Shown here one piece after another: positions 10,659 through 21,741 of a DNA stretch of 64,000 nt. The notes under the pieces were generated by a model that had not been told where the DNA came from, made no database searches, and saw nothing but the letters and a program-made list of their open reading frames with translations. How positions within the stretch are numbered: the stretch's first letter is position 1; every line of letters begins with the position of its first letter. Source of the stretch: Favolaschia claudopus (lineage: Eukaryota; Basidiomycota; Agaricomycetes; Agaricales; Mycenaceae); assembly GCA_037176885.1 (NCBI GenBank), contig JAWWNJ010000218.1, forward strand, positions 205,684 through 269,683, written 5' to 3'. The position numbers and the translations under genes are program-made.

Positions 10659-11150
10659 CGGTTTGTAAACCGGTTTATAAACACCGGTTTATAAACCGGT
10701 TTTTAATTGCGACCAAAATGGTCGGTTTTTAATTCCTCGGAGTACTGATCCGCCAGACCGCAGATCATTGATCACTTACAAAAATTTTCGGCGCCCCTGC
10801 GCGCTCGCCAACGACCATGTCCCAACCATGTCCAGCTCATCGGTCTGATTCGGTATTTGGAACGACACTCGATACTCATCGCGATGGAGTTGACACGCGA
10901 TTGGCGTACTTCCGTAATCTACTGTCTGATCAGCCGGTAATGGTGCAGATGTGATTCGTACAGTAGTATCTCGGATTGGTCAGAGGACAGCGTAGGGGTG
11001 CGTCAAGCGAGCCAGGAAGAAAGCGTGGGACGGAGGGCTGAAAATTTCGTTTTTTAATGTTTTCGCGTGTCTGGTTTATAAACAGGTTTATAAACGCCTT
11101 GTTCTTGAATCAAAATTTAAAAACCGTTTTTAATTGGCTGGGAAATTAAA
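10659..11150. repeat. AAACCGGTTTATAAA palindromic repeat element
   Basis: Left side (10659-10712) holds several overlapping palindromes of the type AAACCGGTTTATAAAC. The right side (11073-11140) holds degenerate forms (GGTTTATAAACAGGTTTATA), and both edges carry ACCG(G)TTTTTAATT-like motifs. Probably a MITE with repetitive subterminal palindromes; exact ends and target duplication are unresolved. Confidence 0.45.
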
Positions 11151-11650
11151 TGCTAGTACTGTATCTCCCTGTATGGAGGCAACCGTCACGGTAACGGTGG
11201 GGTCGGTTGCATACAAATCATATTATGCATTATCCTGGAATGTGGTCCCACAGTTGACAGGAATATGAGTGCGGTATCACACATGTACACCTTGTAACTT
11301 TTAGAAGTTTGGAGCATCATGAAACCAGGCTTGAAATTCATGACGTGTATTCTGACGAAACGTCAGGAATCTGACGATGATCTTGAACTTCATGACAAAT
11401 ACTTCTCACAGTGATCATGGAATTGAATAATTTCCGGGACGAGACGTGACGAGGTAAAAATTGAGCACCCCTACTGGTAGTACATAAGCCAATTAGTACT
11501 CAGTTATTGCATGCATGAGTTCAAAGCCTGCCCATACAGTAGTGCAATAAAGACCTGAGTTTCTTCGTGGAATTCGGTGTGGGCTGCTCCTAGTCACATT
11601 ACGTTCATTGATTGATATTATAACACAAGTGATCCTTATCTTCAAGCCTA
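11151..11650. other. Intergenic, small stem-loops only
   Basis: Contains CTGACGAAACGTCAG and neighbouring partial palindromes around 11330-11400. No gene seen. Confidence 0.3.
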
Positions 11651-11651
11651 G

Positions 11652-11659
11652 TATAAATA
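11652..11659 (+). promoter_or_regulatory. TATA box of the 11.7-kb gene
   Basis: TATAAATA lies about 60 bp upstream of the ATG at 11718, a normal spacing for a fungal core promoter. Confidence 0.5.
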
Positions 11660-11717
11660 TAAAGTCGAGAGCTTCGAAGCAGTCGAGCCCATCCCACTTT
11701 TCAGTCAATAGGTATTG

Positions 11718-12137
11718 ATGGCCGGAATCTCCTACTCCGATCCCTGCGATCGCTCTTCAATTTCAGTCACTGCATCACCATTTTCTACCACACCGGATAG
11801 TGGGCAGCCAAGCTTCGAGGATGACGAGATTCAAGACCTAAACAGGGCCCTTGGCAATCTTAATCTTAGTCCCAAAGAACACTTCACCAAGGTAATATCT
11901 ATCAGTCAGAGATATCTTTCCTCGTCTAATATTACTCTTCAGCAACAGCTAAATAGAGTCAAATACCACATCGATCGCATGATTAGCAATTTGCCGTTAA
12001 AGGAGGTGGCCGCGGCTCTCCGAGCTGTCTGCGACCACGTTGAGAAAACATGTTCAGCAAAATTGCAGGAATTAGAAAAAGAATTTCCGGGGATAACCAC
12101 AGATACAGTTACAGATAGTCTGGTCAAACTGCCCTAA
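11718..12137 (+). CDS. Small hypothetical protein, helical
   Basis: Single open frame of 139 codons from ATG 11718 to TAA 12137. Ser/Thr-rich N-terminus (about residues 1-38), then an acidic and amphipathic helical region: DDEIQDLNRALGNLNL, QQQLNRVKYHIDRMI, LKEVAAALRAVCDHVEKT, KLQELEKEFPGI. No signal peptide or membrane segment. I recognise no family. A TATA box at the right distance and absence of lesions support a real gene. It is flanked on both sides by repeats, so it could be a recent orphan or a fragment of a larger gene. Confidence 0.5.
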   Translation: MAGISYSDPCDRSSISVTASPFSTTPDSGQPSFEDDEIQDLNRALGNLNLSPKEHFTKVISISQRYLSSSNITLQQQLNRVKYHIDRMISNLPLKEVAAALRAVCDHVEKTCSAKLQELEKEFPGITTDTVTDSLVKLP

Positions 12138-13687
12138 TTTCGTTGGGAACCGCTGTATATTACTACATTCAAAGAAGTAAATTCTCCAAATTCACGCCCT
12201 GATGCGCCCTTGATAGTCGCTGTTGGCAAAAGTGCGCGGTATTGAACTCCGATTACCAAATTAAAAATTTGGAAGTGGTGGGGAAATTTTCGTTGCAATG
12301 CATTTGTTTCACATCCCCACTCGTCACTGATATCAGCCATGGGCTTGTCCAGATCATCAAACGCATCATATGCCCTTCAGGATCGATGGCTCTCTACGTC
12401 CGGGAACGTCATCCGGACCCCGCCATTCCTGCCATTGAGCGACTTTTCCAGGCTGTAAGCAGAGACGTTGAATAGCTCGTTCAGGTGGCACGAAAGGGAG
12501 AGTCAGCAGAGGCGTTCGTTTCTCTCTCTCTAGCATATCACCTCTGTGGTCGTTTCTCTGTGCCGCTCGCGATGGTGGTGTACAAGATTCCGGAACACTG
12601 CCGGTAGTCGCAAGAAGGGGAAGTCAATCGGGACAGCACGGTAGGAAGCGTTGAAGCAGCTCCATGTGCCGCAGTTTGCACTGGTTCCTTCCAGTTCCTT
12701 CCTGTGCTTACTTCACAACACGCCCGAGCAGATACGGTGTCGGCATTAAACTCTCTGCATCGGATTCCGAGCTCTACAAGAAGGTGAACACACATTTGAA
12801 ACGCGTAGTGAGCGCTGTGGGGCGAGAAAGACGAGTAGTGGACGAGGGAAAGGGAAGAACAAAATTTCGGCGACAGATCCGGAGAAGCGTGTGGAGTCTG
12901 ATCGATAGGAATCCGACTGTCCCGAGCACTTTAGAGTTTCCTGAAGATATTTCGGGATGATGGCTATAATTTACGCTATTTTACGCGATTTTTCACGCAT
13001 ATCCCCCCGATGCCTGGTCCAGCGTCCGGCTCATGTACTATGTCTGTGGATGGAATGAAAAAATCGCGTTTTTTCAAAATGAAGAAAGAGAAAAAGAGGG
13101 GAAAAAAGAGGGAGACTCTTATGATTTAAGCTGACCTATTCACCCCCAAAACTCATGTTCTCGAGTGCTCAGACCACGCAAAACAGCGGTTTTTTGCTTT
13201 GATTTACTATCGATGCCGGTGGTTCCGTAGAAATCAACCTATGTCGAGAGCCCAACTGGCGGTAAGCCACAGCGAATAGTTTTCAAGATCTTTGTACATT
13301 TTTGCACGTCAACCGCGGCAACTCGGCCCAATCACTACAAACAGCAGCACACTACGCAGACGCGAACCTCTTGCTCTCCTGCTCCACCGCGTCTCTCGTT
13401 ACCAATAGCTTCGGTAATCGTAGATACGATTAGAGTACGCCACCCACACTATTTTAGAGCCTCTCACACCGCTAAATCCGTCAATATTTGCAAGTGACCG
13501 GTTAGAAACCGGAAACTTTAGACTTTTTTGGTTTCTTTTCAGGCTGCTTTCCACTTTGTCCTAACATCACCAGGCCTCCGGCTCAACAAAATTTTGTACA
13601 TCTTTCTTCTTCTGAGTCTTGACTGGGATCTGCATATCCTTGGAACGGCAGGTCAAAAGAAGAGTTTCATCCAATTATCTGCCATTA
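12138..13687. other. Long stretch without an assignable gene
   Basis: Open frames here (for example 12664-12960 +, 12538-12795 -) overlap one another on opposite strands and show no domain, so I do not call them. An A-rich/purine-rich patch lies near 13070-13110. Confidence 0.35.
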
Positions 13688-14134
13688 GAGAGTTTGCGGT
13701 GAGCCGCCAGAAGCCACCTGGCGGCTCCAACGGCATGCGGATCCGGGCGGCTACGTCATCTGGCGGCTCGTTCGGCGGCTCGTCTCGCGCGGTCTTCAGC
13801 ACAATTTTGAGGCTAGGTACCTTGCATCCTTGATTATACCTTCAGGCAATGAGAGTTTGTTGTCCAAATGCATCGTTGTTTTGAAATGAAGCAATTTCCC
13901 GTGTCAACTGAAGTCTCCGGCTCGAATGTGTGATGGAGTCAGGGTTTGGGGTCCAATTTTCTTCGTGTGCATATACCTCAAGCTATAGACACCTAAGCAC
14001 TCAGAACAGACTTACAAGATCAAATTTAAACCAGTCTTACCAGCCACCAAACGAGCCGCCAGACAGCATAGCCGCTCGGATCCGCATGCCGTTGGAGCCG
14101 CCAGGTGGCTTCTGGCGGCTCACCGCAAACTCTC
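13688..14134. mobile_element. MITE of the GAGAGTTTGCGGTGAGCC family, copy A
   Basis: Long terminal inverted repeats begin GAGAGTTTGCGGTGAGCCGC and continue for about 90 bp with internal palindromes around CCACCTGGCGGCTC. Flanked by TA (13686-13687, 14135-14136). 447 bp. Same family as 27091-27542 and the fragment at 27543-27655. Confidence 0.88.
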
Positions 14135-14741
14135 TATTATTCTGCATTTTGAAGCCGCCATTTCTTCCCCAGGGGCTCAAGAAATTGACTTATCTCTCTT
14201 TCTAGAGCTAAAGTAGCCCTCTTTGGTTTTTTGCAGAACTCCCTTATAATTGTTTGAGAATCCTCAAGCTCTGTTGTTCAATATTGTTACCTTGAATGCA
14301 TTTATAGGCTCCCCCGCGTCCCTGACCTGCTGCAATTGGCAATTATTTGTGAGTATCAATTTCATCTTCACCAGAAATGAGTCTGAAATGAAGTCTAAGT
14401 ATGTGATGTTCTACTTCACACAGGGAGCACCACCAAGTCAGCCATTTGTGTAATCTTATATCTATATTTACTGCTCAACTCGTCGCTACTTCCGCTGCGC
14501 ATCAACCTGAGTTCAATTTTCTAAGTATCTTCATGTAAAATATATTCAGTGTCCCATAATCAGTCAAATAGATTCAAGATTACAGCTTCCTATGCTCCAG
14601 AATAACTTATATAGCAGTCTTGCTAGACCAAGGTGGGTATCTGGAGGCATGATGGAGGAGTGGTCTATCATGCGGCGTTTCAACACGTCAACTACTGGCG
14701 GAGTTTTTGGGCGGTAGTTCGAACCCCCCACCCCCCGGCTT
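14135..14741. other. Intergenic, nothing assigned
   Basis: No convincing gene. A tRNA-like stretch near 14654-14735 is discussed among the rejected items. Confidence 0.3.
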
Positions 14742-15315
14742 TTGACACTCACCGGCTTCCCCACCACCGATTTTCCGGCATTGGTGATCGTTGATCCGAC
14801 TTTGTCACGGCCGGCCCACTTCCATCACAGTCTCACTTCCCACCATCATCCGGGCCTCGGATCACAGCAGGCAATCACCCGGCGGCCAGCACATTCCAGT
14901 TTCACAGTATTTGCGGTCATACTCAAACCTGCTCGGACTTCGCCCACCCGGGCCGCGGTTTATCCCAGTGGAGGTTGCCTGGGAGTTTTAATGGGCGACA
15001 CCCATTGGAAGTATAATATGGCTGCGCATCTCGTCGATTCTCATCCAAACTGGGAACTCACCGCAAGCAAGGAGACACGCGCGAGCATAGACTCTAAAAT
15101 CACCCTCACACCCGATGAAGAACACCGACTCGGTGTTCCCGTAACCCAGCCCAAAGAGCCGTCTTAGGCCGTCTTCCGGAGAGAAACGACCGGCTACGTC
15201 CCCCGCTGGCACACCGCGTCGACCTCGAATACGCCGTACAGCTTGCAATTTGGACCCCAAAATCTCGGATGCGATGGCAGATAGCGGCTCGGAATCAGAC
15301 TTTGTACCAGATTAG
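14742..15315 (+). pseudogene. Zinc-finger-like transposon-associated protein, broken by a 10-bp duplication
   Basis: An exon carrying GDTHWKYNMAAHLVDSHPN, reminiscent of the C2H2-like finger seen near the C-terminus of several Agaricomycete transposon-associated proteins, followed by LTPDEEHRLGVPVTQPKEPS and a stop. The stop is created by a 10-bp tandem duplication (CCGTCTTAGG at 15159-15168, next to CCGTCTTCCGG). Ignoring one copy, the frame continues PSSGEKRPATSPAGTPRRPR and ends ESDFVPD with TAG at 15313-15315, a coherent Pro/Arg-rich tail. No ATG fits the start, so upstream exons are missing or unrecognised. Its only visible finger lacks a clear second Cys, so the zinc-binding claim is tentative. 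Confidence 0.5.
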
Positions 15316-15594
15316 AATATTTGGAAGGTATATATTGTTCAGGTTGTATTGAAACAGGCGGAGAGAAGAGGAAGAAAGACAAAAGAAAGAGACTGTCTCA
15401 TGCATCAAAGTGTGATCGACCGAAAGCCGAGACTGATGCGAATTGCCGCCGATGTCAATCAGTGGCGCTTTCCGCCACCTCGCGTGGCAAGATCAAATTC
15501 CGAGATCCGGGTTTAGAGTGCCGTGTGCGCGACCTGGTACAGCCACTCGGACGCGGCACGCGGCCGATGGCACGATAGACCACGTACATTGATA

Positions 15595-15964
15595 CAGTGG
15601 CGGCAAAATCTGATGTCACCCCAAAAAAGGAAATTCTCATCAATTCAACTCGGTTTCTTTTCTGTGCCCTGTTTTCTGTGGTCGGACCTTTCACAGTGCA
15701 TTCCAGACATAGATTTGAAACACATGCACCCTTTTCCATCTTAGGATACCTCGAAAATTGACACTTTTTGGGCAAGACTTCCCAACCATCTTTGGCCCAG
15801 TTCTCCTCAATGAATGGACCTATCTTTCTCAATCTTGCCTGTGGATTTGCCGTTCCAATGGATTTGTGCCCTTGTCGCTACCAGATGGCGATGGCAAGGG
15901 CAGATTAGGGGCGGATTGATAAAATTTTCTTTTTTGGGGGTGACATCAGATTTTGCCGCCACTG
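15595..15964. mobile_element. MITE, CAGTGGCGGCAAAATC ends
   Basis: Inverted repeats of about 40 bp starting CAGTGGCGGCAAAATCTGAT, differing by a 1-base indel in a C/A run. TA duplication at 15593-15594 and 15965-15966. 370 bp. Confidence 0.87.
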
Positions 15965-16044
15965 TATACTGTGACTGTGACATAGTCTTATGTTTGCCGC
16001 GCCCCTCCACCAGCCTCCACCCATGTCAGAATGTTATTAGCTAA

Positions 16045-16910
16045 TATGTATTATATAAGCAGGTTTCACGTCGCGTATATCTCCCTCAAAAATTGTGTTC
16101 TTTCCTCTTTTTTTGAGGGAATGCTCATTATATTACCTGAAACTACCTTTCTGCCTCCTCAGACTTTTGATATGTAACAACATGGGGTGCTGTTATTCCC
16201 CGGTGTAGCGTTTCAGTCCTTATTGAAGGTCCGTGTTTCGCATTTCTCGCTTGTGTCCATTGTGATTACCGTATCCAGCCCTATGATCTCCATGCGCTCA
16301 TGGAAGCCCATCTTGAATTGGGTCTCAGCACCGACACTGACGATTTCCACCGCTCCTCTGTGCTTCGAGTTCTCAAGACCAAGACAGCTACAGTACATAT
16401 CATGGCCAGTCTCTCTTGCTCTACTAAGTCCAGATGTCGGCGGGCGCCGTCAGTCTTCGGGCCAAGGCGGGCGTAACCGACGCTTCAGCTTTTGTAATCC
16501 CGGCAGCCATGTGCAAATGGATACCGGCCGCCATTATTGATTACGCACTTCCCGGGCTCTTGTCCCGCTCTCGCTTGGCGACACGTAGACCCCGCTCCAC
16601 ACGCAAGTCCCACACTCGGAAGCCTGCGCATAAGGCTAGTGCAGTAGCCAGCAGCTCCGCTACCACACTTGGTATGTTCTTGTTGTTAGTCGACAATGGA
16701 TGCTGGCTAACGAGTCTAATATAGAGTTACTCTCCGACTCGACGCTTTCTGACTCAATGTTCTCTGACTCGACACTCTCAGGCTCCGAAATCATTGACCT
16801 TACATGGCGGAATTGACAACTCAAGCGATGCATTAGGTAAATCTATTCCTTGACTATCTTTTGTTAACCTAGCCGTCAGGGTCGTAGGCTGGATTTGAAA
16901 CACCTGTACC
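16045..16910. other. No gene assigned; weak coding-like stretch
   Basis: Around 16240-16450 one frame reads ACVHCDYRIQPYDLHALM, which could be a decayed zinc-binding segment, but there is no start, no family match I can name and the frames break repeatedly. Confidence 0.25.
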
Positions 16911-17075
16911 AGAGCATTTTGGCAAACGGTGAAAATCAAATTTCAGTTCGAAAAACTAAGCGAGTTTGGTGAAAAACTACAGTGGGCTGCGCACTGTTTT
17001 GTGGCTCCACAACCAAAATTTGGTTAGCGGGAACTGAAGAAAAAAATCATTTTTCACCGTTTGCCAAAGTGCTCT
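16911..17075. mobile_element. Short MITE-like inverted repeat upstream of the YR gene
   Basis: AGAGCATTTTGGCAAACGGT at 16911 is matched in inverted orientation at 17051-17075 with one mismatch. 165 bp. No clear target duplication. It ends 75 bp before the tyrosine recombinase start codon. Confidence 0.6.
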
Positions 17076-17150
17076 ACTAGATTACGCTTGCAGCTCCTTT
17101 CTATACACTAGACAGGGGTACAATACATTGATTGTTTCCTCTCTTCCACT

Positions 17151-18758
17151 ATGTCCAGTGAGATCCCGCCCATCTTCACCACAATCTATGAAGCCATACA
17201 CCATGCGAGCGATGAGGACCGTGCCTACTCCGGAGAAATTGAAGATGATATAGAGGCTGAGGGCGAAACGGTAACGGAGGATATCTATGATGTGTCGCAA
17301 CTGCAGGAGCATCTCTTGGACGCCTCAAAAGGCGTCACAAATGAAACTGACAAGGAATATCGACGGTCAGTACATTTTAAAGATGAAATTTGCTATTGAC
17401 TTTTCCACAGCTTGATGAGCCAATGCGTACAATTCCTCAAAGAAAATAAACTCATTAAAGCCGATGATAAGTTCTTTGGCAAGAACCCAAGTGAACTTGT
17501 TCCGTTTTGTATCTGCGCTTGGATTATGCATGAGTGCGTCAGAGCCTCTTGACTGTGCCCTGATTTATTAACAATGATTCAGATGCGACGAGTATGATTT
17601 TAACAGAACAGAAAAGCATAGTACAGTCTTTCGAGCAAGCTACGCCCATGCACAGAAAATGCGTGCCGCTATGACCTATGCGTTCGGACGCTTGAACGGG
17701 CTAGGTTCTCTTCCCTGGCATGAAAGCGAATCGGTTGGTAACCCTTCTGTTTCCGAAACTGTCGCCACATACATGACAAGTTTGCGTCGTCGGAAGGTTT
17801 GCCTATCTTCTTAGAGGTATAGAATTGACTCACATATTGTTGCAGGTACGAGCCGGGGAAACTGCAACGAGCGCTCATGCAATCACAGAAGTAGGTAAAC
17901 CAAACTTTGTAAGCCTCTCTTGCTAATGGTGATTCAGGAGACGCTACTCATGTATACAAATTCAATAACAAGCCCGAGATAGCACAAGTCAAAGAGTACG
18001 CCCCACGTTCCCGAAAAGCAGAGAAGGAGTCACATGAATGGGGAGGTGCGCGCGCTCGCAGACTTCTGACTTTGGCCTATGTGCTGGGATTTCTTTGTCT
18101 GCTGCGCTTCGACGAGGTGCTAAAGATCCAAATACACGACATAGAGTTCGTTTCCGACACGCTGACACTCCCTTTTCGCAAGACAAGTCAGTTTGGCGGT
18201 AAGGAGGAATTCGTCCTTCATTTACTGAACTTACGGATAGGTCAGGTGTGAAACCATTCTATCTACACCTCTTCCCTCCCCACCTGGCCCACCTTTGTAC
18301 GATTCGTGCTCTTGCGAATTGGCTGTATGTCTCAGATATTGAAGATGGGTTTCTTTTCCGAAAAATAGTATCTGGCGACCGAGTTTCTCGAGAGAACACA
18401 CACATGGTGACGTCCACATTTCATTATATATCATTCTAATACTTGCTTTCAGACGAGCGAGTGCTTTCTGGAGATGTTCAGAAACAATTTGCTTGATATT
18501 GAGATTGACCCGGCGCCATATGGTACCCATTCGTTCCGTCGTGGCGGCTGCCAATGGTTATATAGTTGTTGTCGTTGGGGGCTGATTCGTATTTGCGACT
18601 GGGGTGGCTGGAGTACCGAGTTCAGCAACTTGACCATTGTCAAGTACTTGATTTCTTACGCCGATGAACCGTCCGAGCGTCGTGAAGACTATTTGAATCC
18701 TAACCGCCCTCCGACGAAGAAATGTTCTAGTTGCGGTAGAACATGTCATTGTATCTAA
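17151..18758 (+). CDS. Tyrosine recombinase (Crypton-like YR), seven exons, open
   Basis: Exons 17151-17365, 17411-17533, 17583-17796, 17846-17894, 17938-18198, 18246-18406 and 18453-18758 join in phase to 442 codons plus stop, without lesions. Catalytic pattern of the phage-integrase fold: first Arg in LCLLRFDEVLKI, His-x-x-Arg in THSFRRGGCQWL, Trp in DWGGWS, and a candidate nucleophile Tyr in TIVKYLISYAD. The C-terminus ends CSSCGRTCHC, a possible zinc cluster. Family knowledge: such proteins are the sole enzyme of Crypton elements in fungi and act through site-specific recombination without terminal inverted repeats. It is convergent with the SAP-domain gene, 144 bp apart. Not a host Cre-like gene as far as I can tell; host YR genes are rare in fungi. 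Element borders cannot be seen. Confidence 0.82.
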
Positions 18759-18902
18759 TTCAATAGTACTTGATTCCTGTTCCAATTTGTATACAAATAG
18801 TATTCAATTACTTGTTTGGCTTGACTTGACTTCAATTCGCACAAATCATGACATGAAAGCGTCAATTTGAATTAAAGAGACTGTTATATAGATGAGCCAC
18901 TA

Positions 18903-20290
18903 CTAGTCGTCCTCCCCTTCCTCCTCTTCCTCCCCCAAGTCCATCCCCACCAACCCTTTGAGCTCCCGATAGCGAGCCGCAATCGTCGAGGCTTTTCTCA
19001 TCACACAATACTGGCCACCCTTACGGTAAGTCAATTGCTCGGGAGTGAGTTCTTGAATAGCAATTGCAGCGATACGAGTGACCTCTTCCTTCCGTCGAGT
19101 AAGTTGCTTGAGTAGCGGGGTGTATTTCATACGCTGAAGCACCCCATCCTTTCCAGGTACGGAGTACTTGGCCCAGAATTCGTCGATTGAAGGCGCAGCC
19201 AGGATAGCTGTAACAAGGGTCTGAAAGAAATGAGACGGACAAATTACATTGAAATGAAGGACGTACTTTCCAATCAAAAGAGTTTTTCTTGACGCCTTGC
19301 CACTGAGATGATTTCCAATACTTGTACACGCGCGACCAATACTTGACGGCGATGGGAACACCCTTGATAGTAAGCGAAGACGTTCCAGGCCAACGAGGAG
19401 AGTTGTCGTCCCATTCCACCAACAGCGAGTTGACACCGCGGTGCGCGTAGCTGATTGCAGGGGGATCCGGAACATCCTCTTCACTGAACCGTGAGAGCGA
19501 TTCCACCTGCGAGGAGCAAGGTGCGTGTCGGGATGTTGTCAGTAGCCGGATTCGGGTCAGAGGCGGAGGTGGCAGCAATGAAGGGAGGGGGAGATGGCGA
19601 TGTTATGTGTATATCGGCTGGTTCGTCAGCGGGGGTAGGCCGCACTGGGAAGAAATCCTGCGGTGGAGCTCCCTAATCTTTTGATAAGCATTTCGCCACC
19701 CGACAGATATATGCTATTCCAACCATCGGGGCAGCATGATCATCTTGGAGGCGGACATGTCCAGCGGCAACAGGTGGCGTTGTTGGCGTTGATGTGGGTA
19801 GAGCTGCGGGCTGGGGTTTGTAGAGGGACCTGTTTTGATCAAGTACGCTGGGGTCGAACGGAAATTTAGCGACGATCATCTCAGCCTGAGTAACCCGTTG
19901 GTCAGTATGTAGAATGTAGAAACATAAACAGAAGAACATACCCAGGGCTTTATTCTAGCCTTTTCGTTCGCTGTCCGCAAGTCCTTCGAGCGCTCTGTGA
20001 GGGGGACGTGCAGGGTGCGTACACCATCCGCAGCCGCGAAAAGGATCTCGCGCCGGGTGACAGACGCCTTCGGCTTGGTTTTCCTGTCCCCACTCGCCTT
20101 GCGGGCACCCTTGTGTGTGTTTGTAGCAGTCTAAACGGAATGAACGAGTTCATCTAAATCCATAACTGATAATTAAGAGTACGTACCGGTCCCACTGAGC
20201 ACGATCGCCACTAAATTCCTTCAAACGATTGATAAGAGCTGTTTTATTCCCCGTATATGCCAGCCGGAAGGTCTTGCAGTGTTCACTGAG
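18903..20290 (-). CDS. SAP-domain DNA-binding protein, transposon-associated type
   Basis: Exons recognised on the minus strand: 20290-20183, 20130-19942, 19885-19700, about 19657-19507, 19506-19267 and 19220-18903 (stop). The first carries a SAP motif (LSEHCKTFRLAYTGNKTALI then NRLKEFSGD), a short helix-extended-helix DNA-binding module. Next come a basic segment (KGARKASGDRKTKPKAS), a Pro-rich region, a Trp-rich block (VKYWSRVYKYWKSSQWQG) and an acidic end (EEEEEGEDD). Upstream exons up to about 20770 are likely but could not be joined in frame. Between DFFPVRPTPADEP and VESLSRFSEED the frame changes by one base with no evident intron, so either a one-base indel or a splice I missed. Faces the YR gene tail to tail; a shared element is possible. 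Confidence 0.55.
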
Positions 20291-21159
20291 CTGCGGGTTT
20301 GTAAGTGTCGCCCTGGAAGTGGTCAAGAGTTAGATGAATATATACTGTAGATGAAAACAGACGTATAGAAAGGGACATACAATCGAATATATTGCGTTGG
20401 AAAACCAGATTCCGTGTCGTAGTCGGCAGGGAAAGGAAGAGCCGGGTCGTTGTCATTCGAAAGATCCTTGAGCGTGAAGAAAGCGCCGAGAACCAGCAGG
20501 AGAGCTTCAGATAGAGGGAGGAGAACGAGAACGGTGCCGGCGACGAAGACGAGGACGGTGACGGTGTCGAGGTGAGACCAGAAAGGGGCGGCCGCGGCGC
20601 AGACGCCCGTGGCGTCGCCCTCGACGCGATCGAGGGCGAGCCGATACAGGACGGAGCTGTGAAACCACGCGAATCAGTTTGTTTACGGAGTTTTGACAAG
20701 ACGAACGACGGAGGCCGAAAACCTCCCAGTCCTAAGCGAAAAGACAGTCCCACGCGATCGGCGGCAAACGCCGCGTGACGGGACTGTTATATCCCCGGAA
20801 GAATCCGCGGTTATTTGAGTCCACAGTATGTCCATCAAAAATTCTGTGCAGATGTGGCAGTTTAATAGTATGTCCTTATCACGGGCAACCCAAAGGGTCA
20901 CCGGTCACCGGGCAAGGACTGAGGTCAATGAGAGGAAGTATAAAAAAGCAAGAATAAAATGAGATCAAAAGGGCTCAAAAAGGACGCCCTGAGCGGAGCG
21001 TTCACACATTCCTTTTTGATTCAAATTGAAAAGAAAAGAAAAGAAAAGAAAGAAAAAACAACCCCCCCGGCAAAAAACGAAGAGAATACAGAAAATACAG
21101 AAAACAGCAAAAAGGAGAACAAAAAGGGAGCGAAAAGGGGGAAGACTATTATATGCGCA
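20291..21159. other. Likely 5' part of the SAP gene, then low-complexity DNA
   Basis: 20382-20770 on the minus strand looks coding (NDNDPALPFPADYDTESG) but exon limits are unclear. 21026-21130 is A-rich with AAAAG and GAAAATACA repeats, directly outside the Plavaka left end. Confidence 0.4.
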
Positions 21160-21440
21160 TGTCGGAAAAATCGAATTTATCTTAGCAGTACAGATTCGGG
21201 CATATAAGGTTGGATCAGGCCATCAGGTCGAGGGCGGGGTTATAATGTCCAGAAATTGCCTATTGGCCCTTACCAGCCTGACGCACCTGATCAGCCTGAT
21301 CCAGCTGATAAGACCTTATTAGGAGAGGGTGGCCAAACTGGTAGGAAAAAAAAAAATATAAAAAATATAAAACATTATTTCTGACCGTCCGAGGACGTCG
21401 GTCATCGACTTCGCTCATCCCGACACCCGCCTTGCCGAGG

Positions 21441-21520
21441 CGGGGTGCGGGGTTTGAACGCGGGACCTTGGGAATGCTGTGAAATTTAAAAGCATGAGTA
21501 CAACCAACTGAGGCACGCAG
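21441..21520 (-). ncRNA. tRNA-derived sequence (Lys-like), probably not functional
   Basis: On the minus strand, CCTCAGTTGGTTGTA resembles an A box and CGCGTTCAAACCCCGC a B box and T arm, with a CTTTTAA anticodon-like loop between, followed by intron-like sequence. The acceptor stem pairs poorly. It lies inside the Plavaka element, between its left end and the companion gene. Best read as a captured tRNA fragment or SINE head. Confidence 0.35.
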
Positions 21521-21741
21521 GAATTTAAGACATTGTACAAGTTGTTCCATACATGCCCATGTTTGTTCACCTGATAAGGGCTGATGATAACTGACCAGCG
21601 ATGTTCCCCCACGTATGTTGGGTCTTCTGCCCAGTGTTTCGAGTATATCCTACCCAAATCAGTTTGAACGGAGATGAAGAAAGTGAATTTGTGCGACAGC
21701 TAAATACAAATGACATTGTGACAGACGTTACGAAGGGCGGA

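Noticed and set aside
14654..14735. tRNA-like stretch with GTAGTTCGAACC box and GGAGTGGTC
   Set aside because: No pairing acceptor stem and no believable anticodon arm; at most a decayed tRNA fragment.
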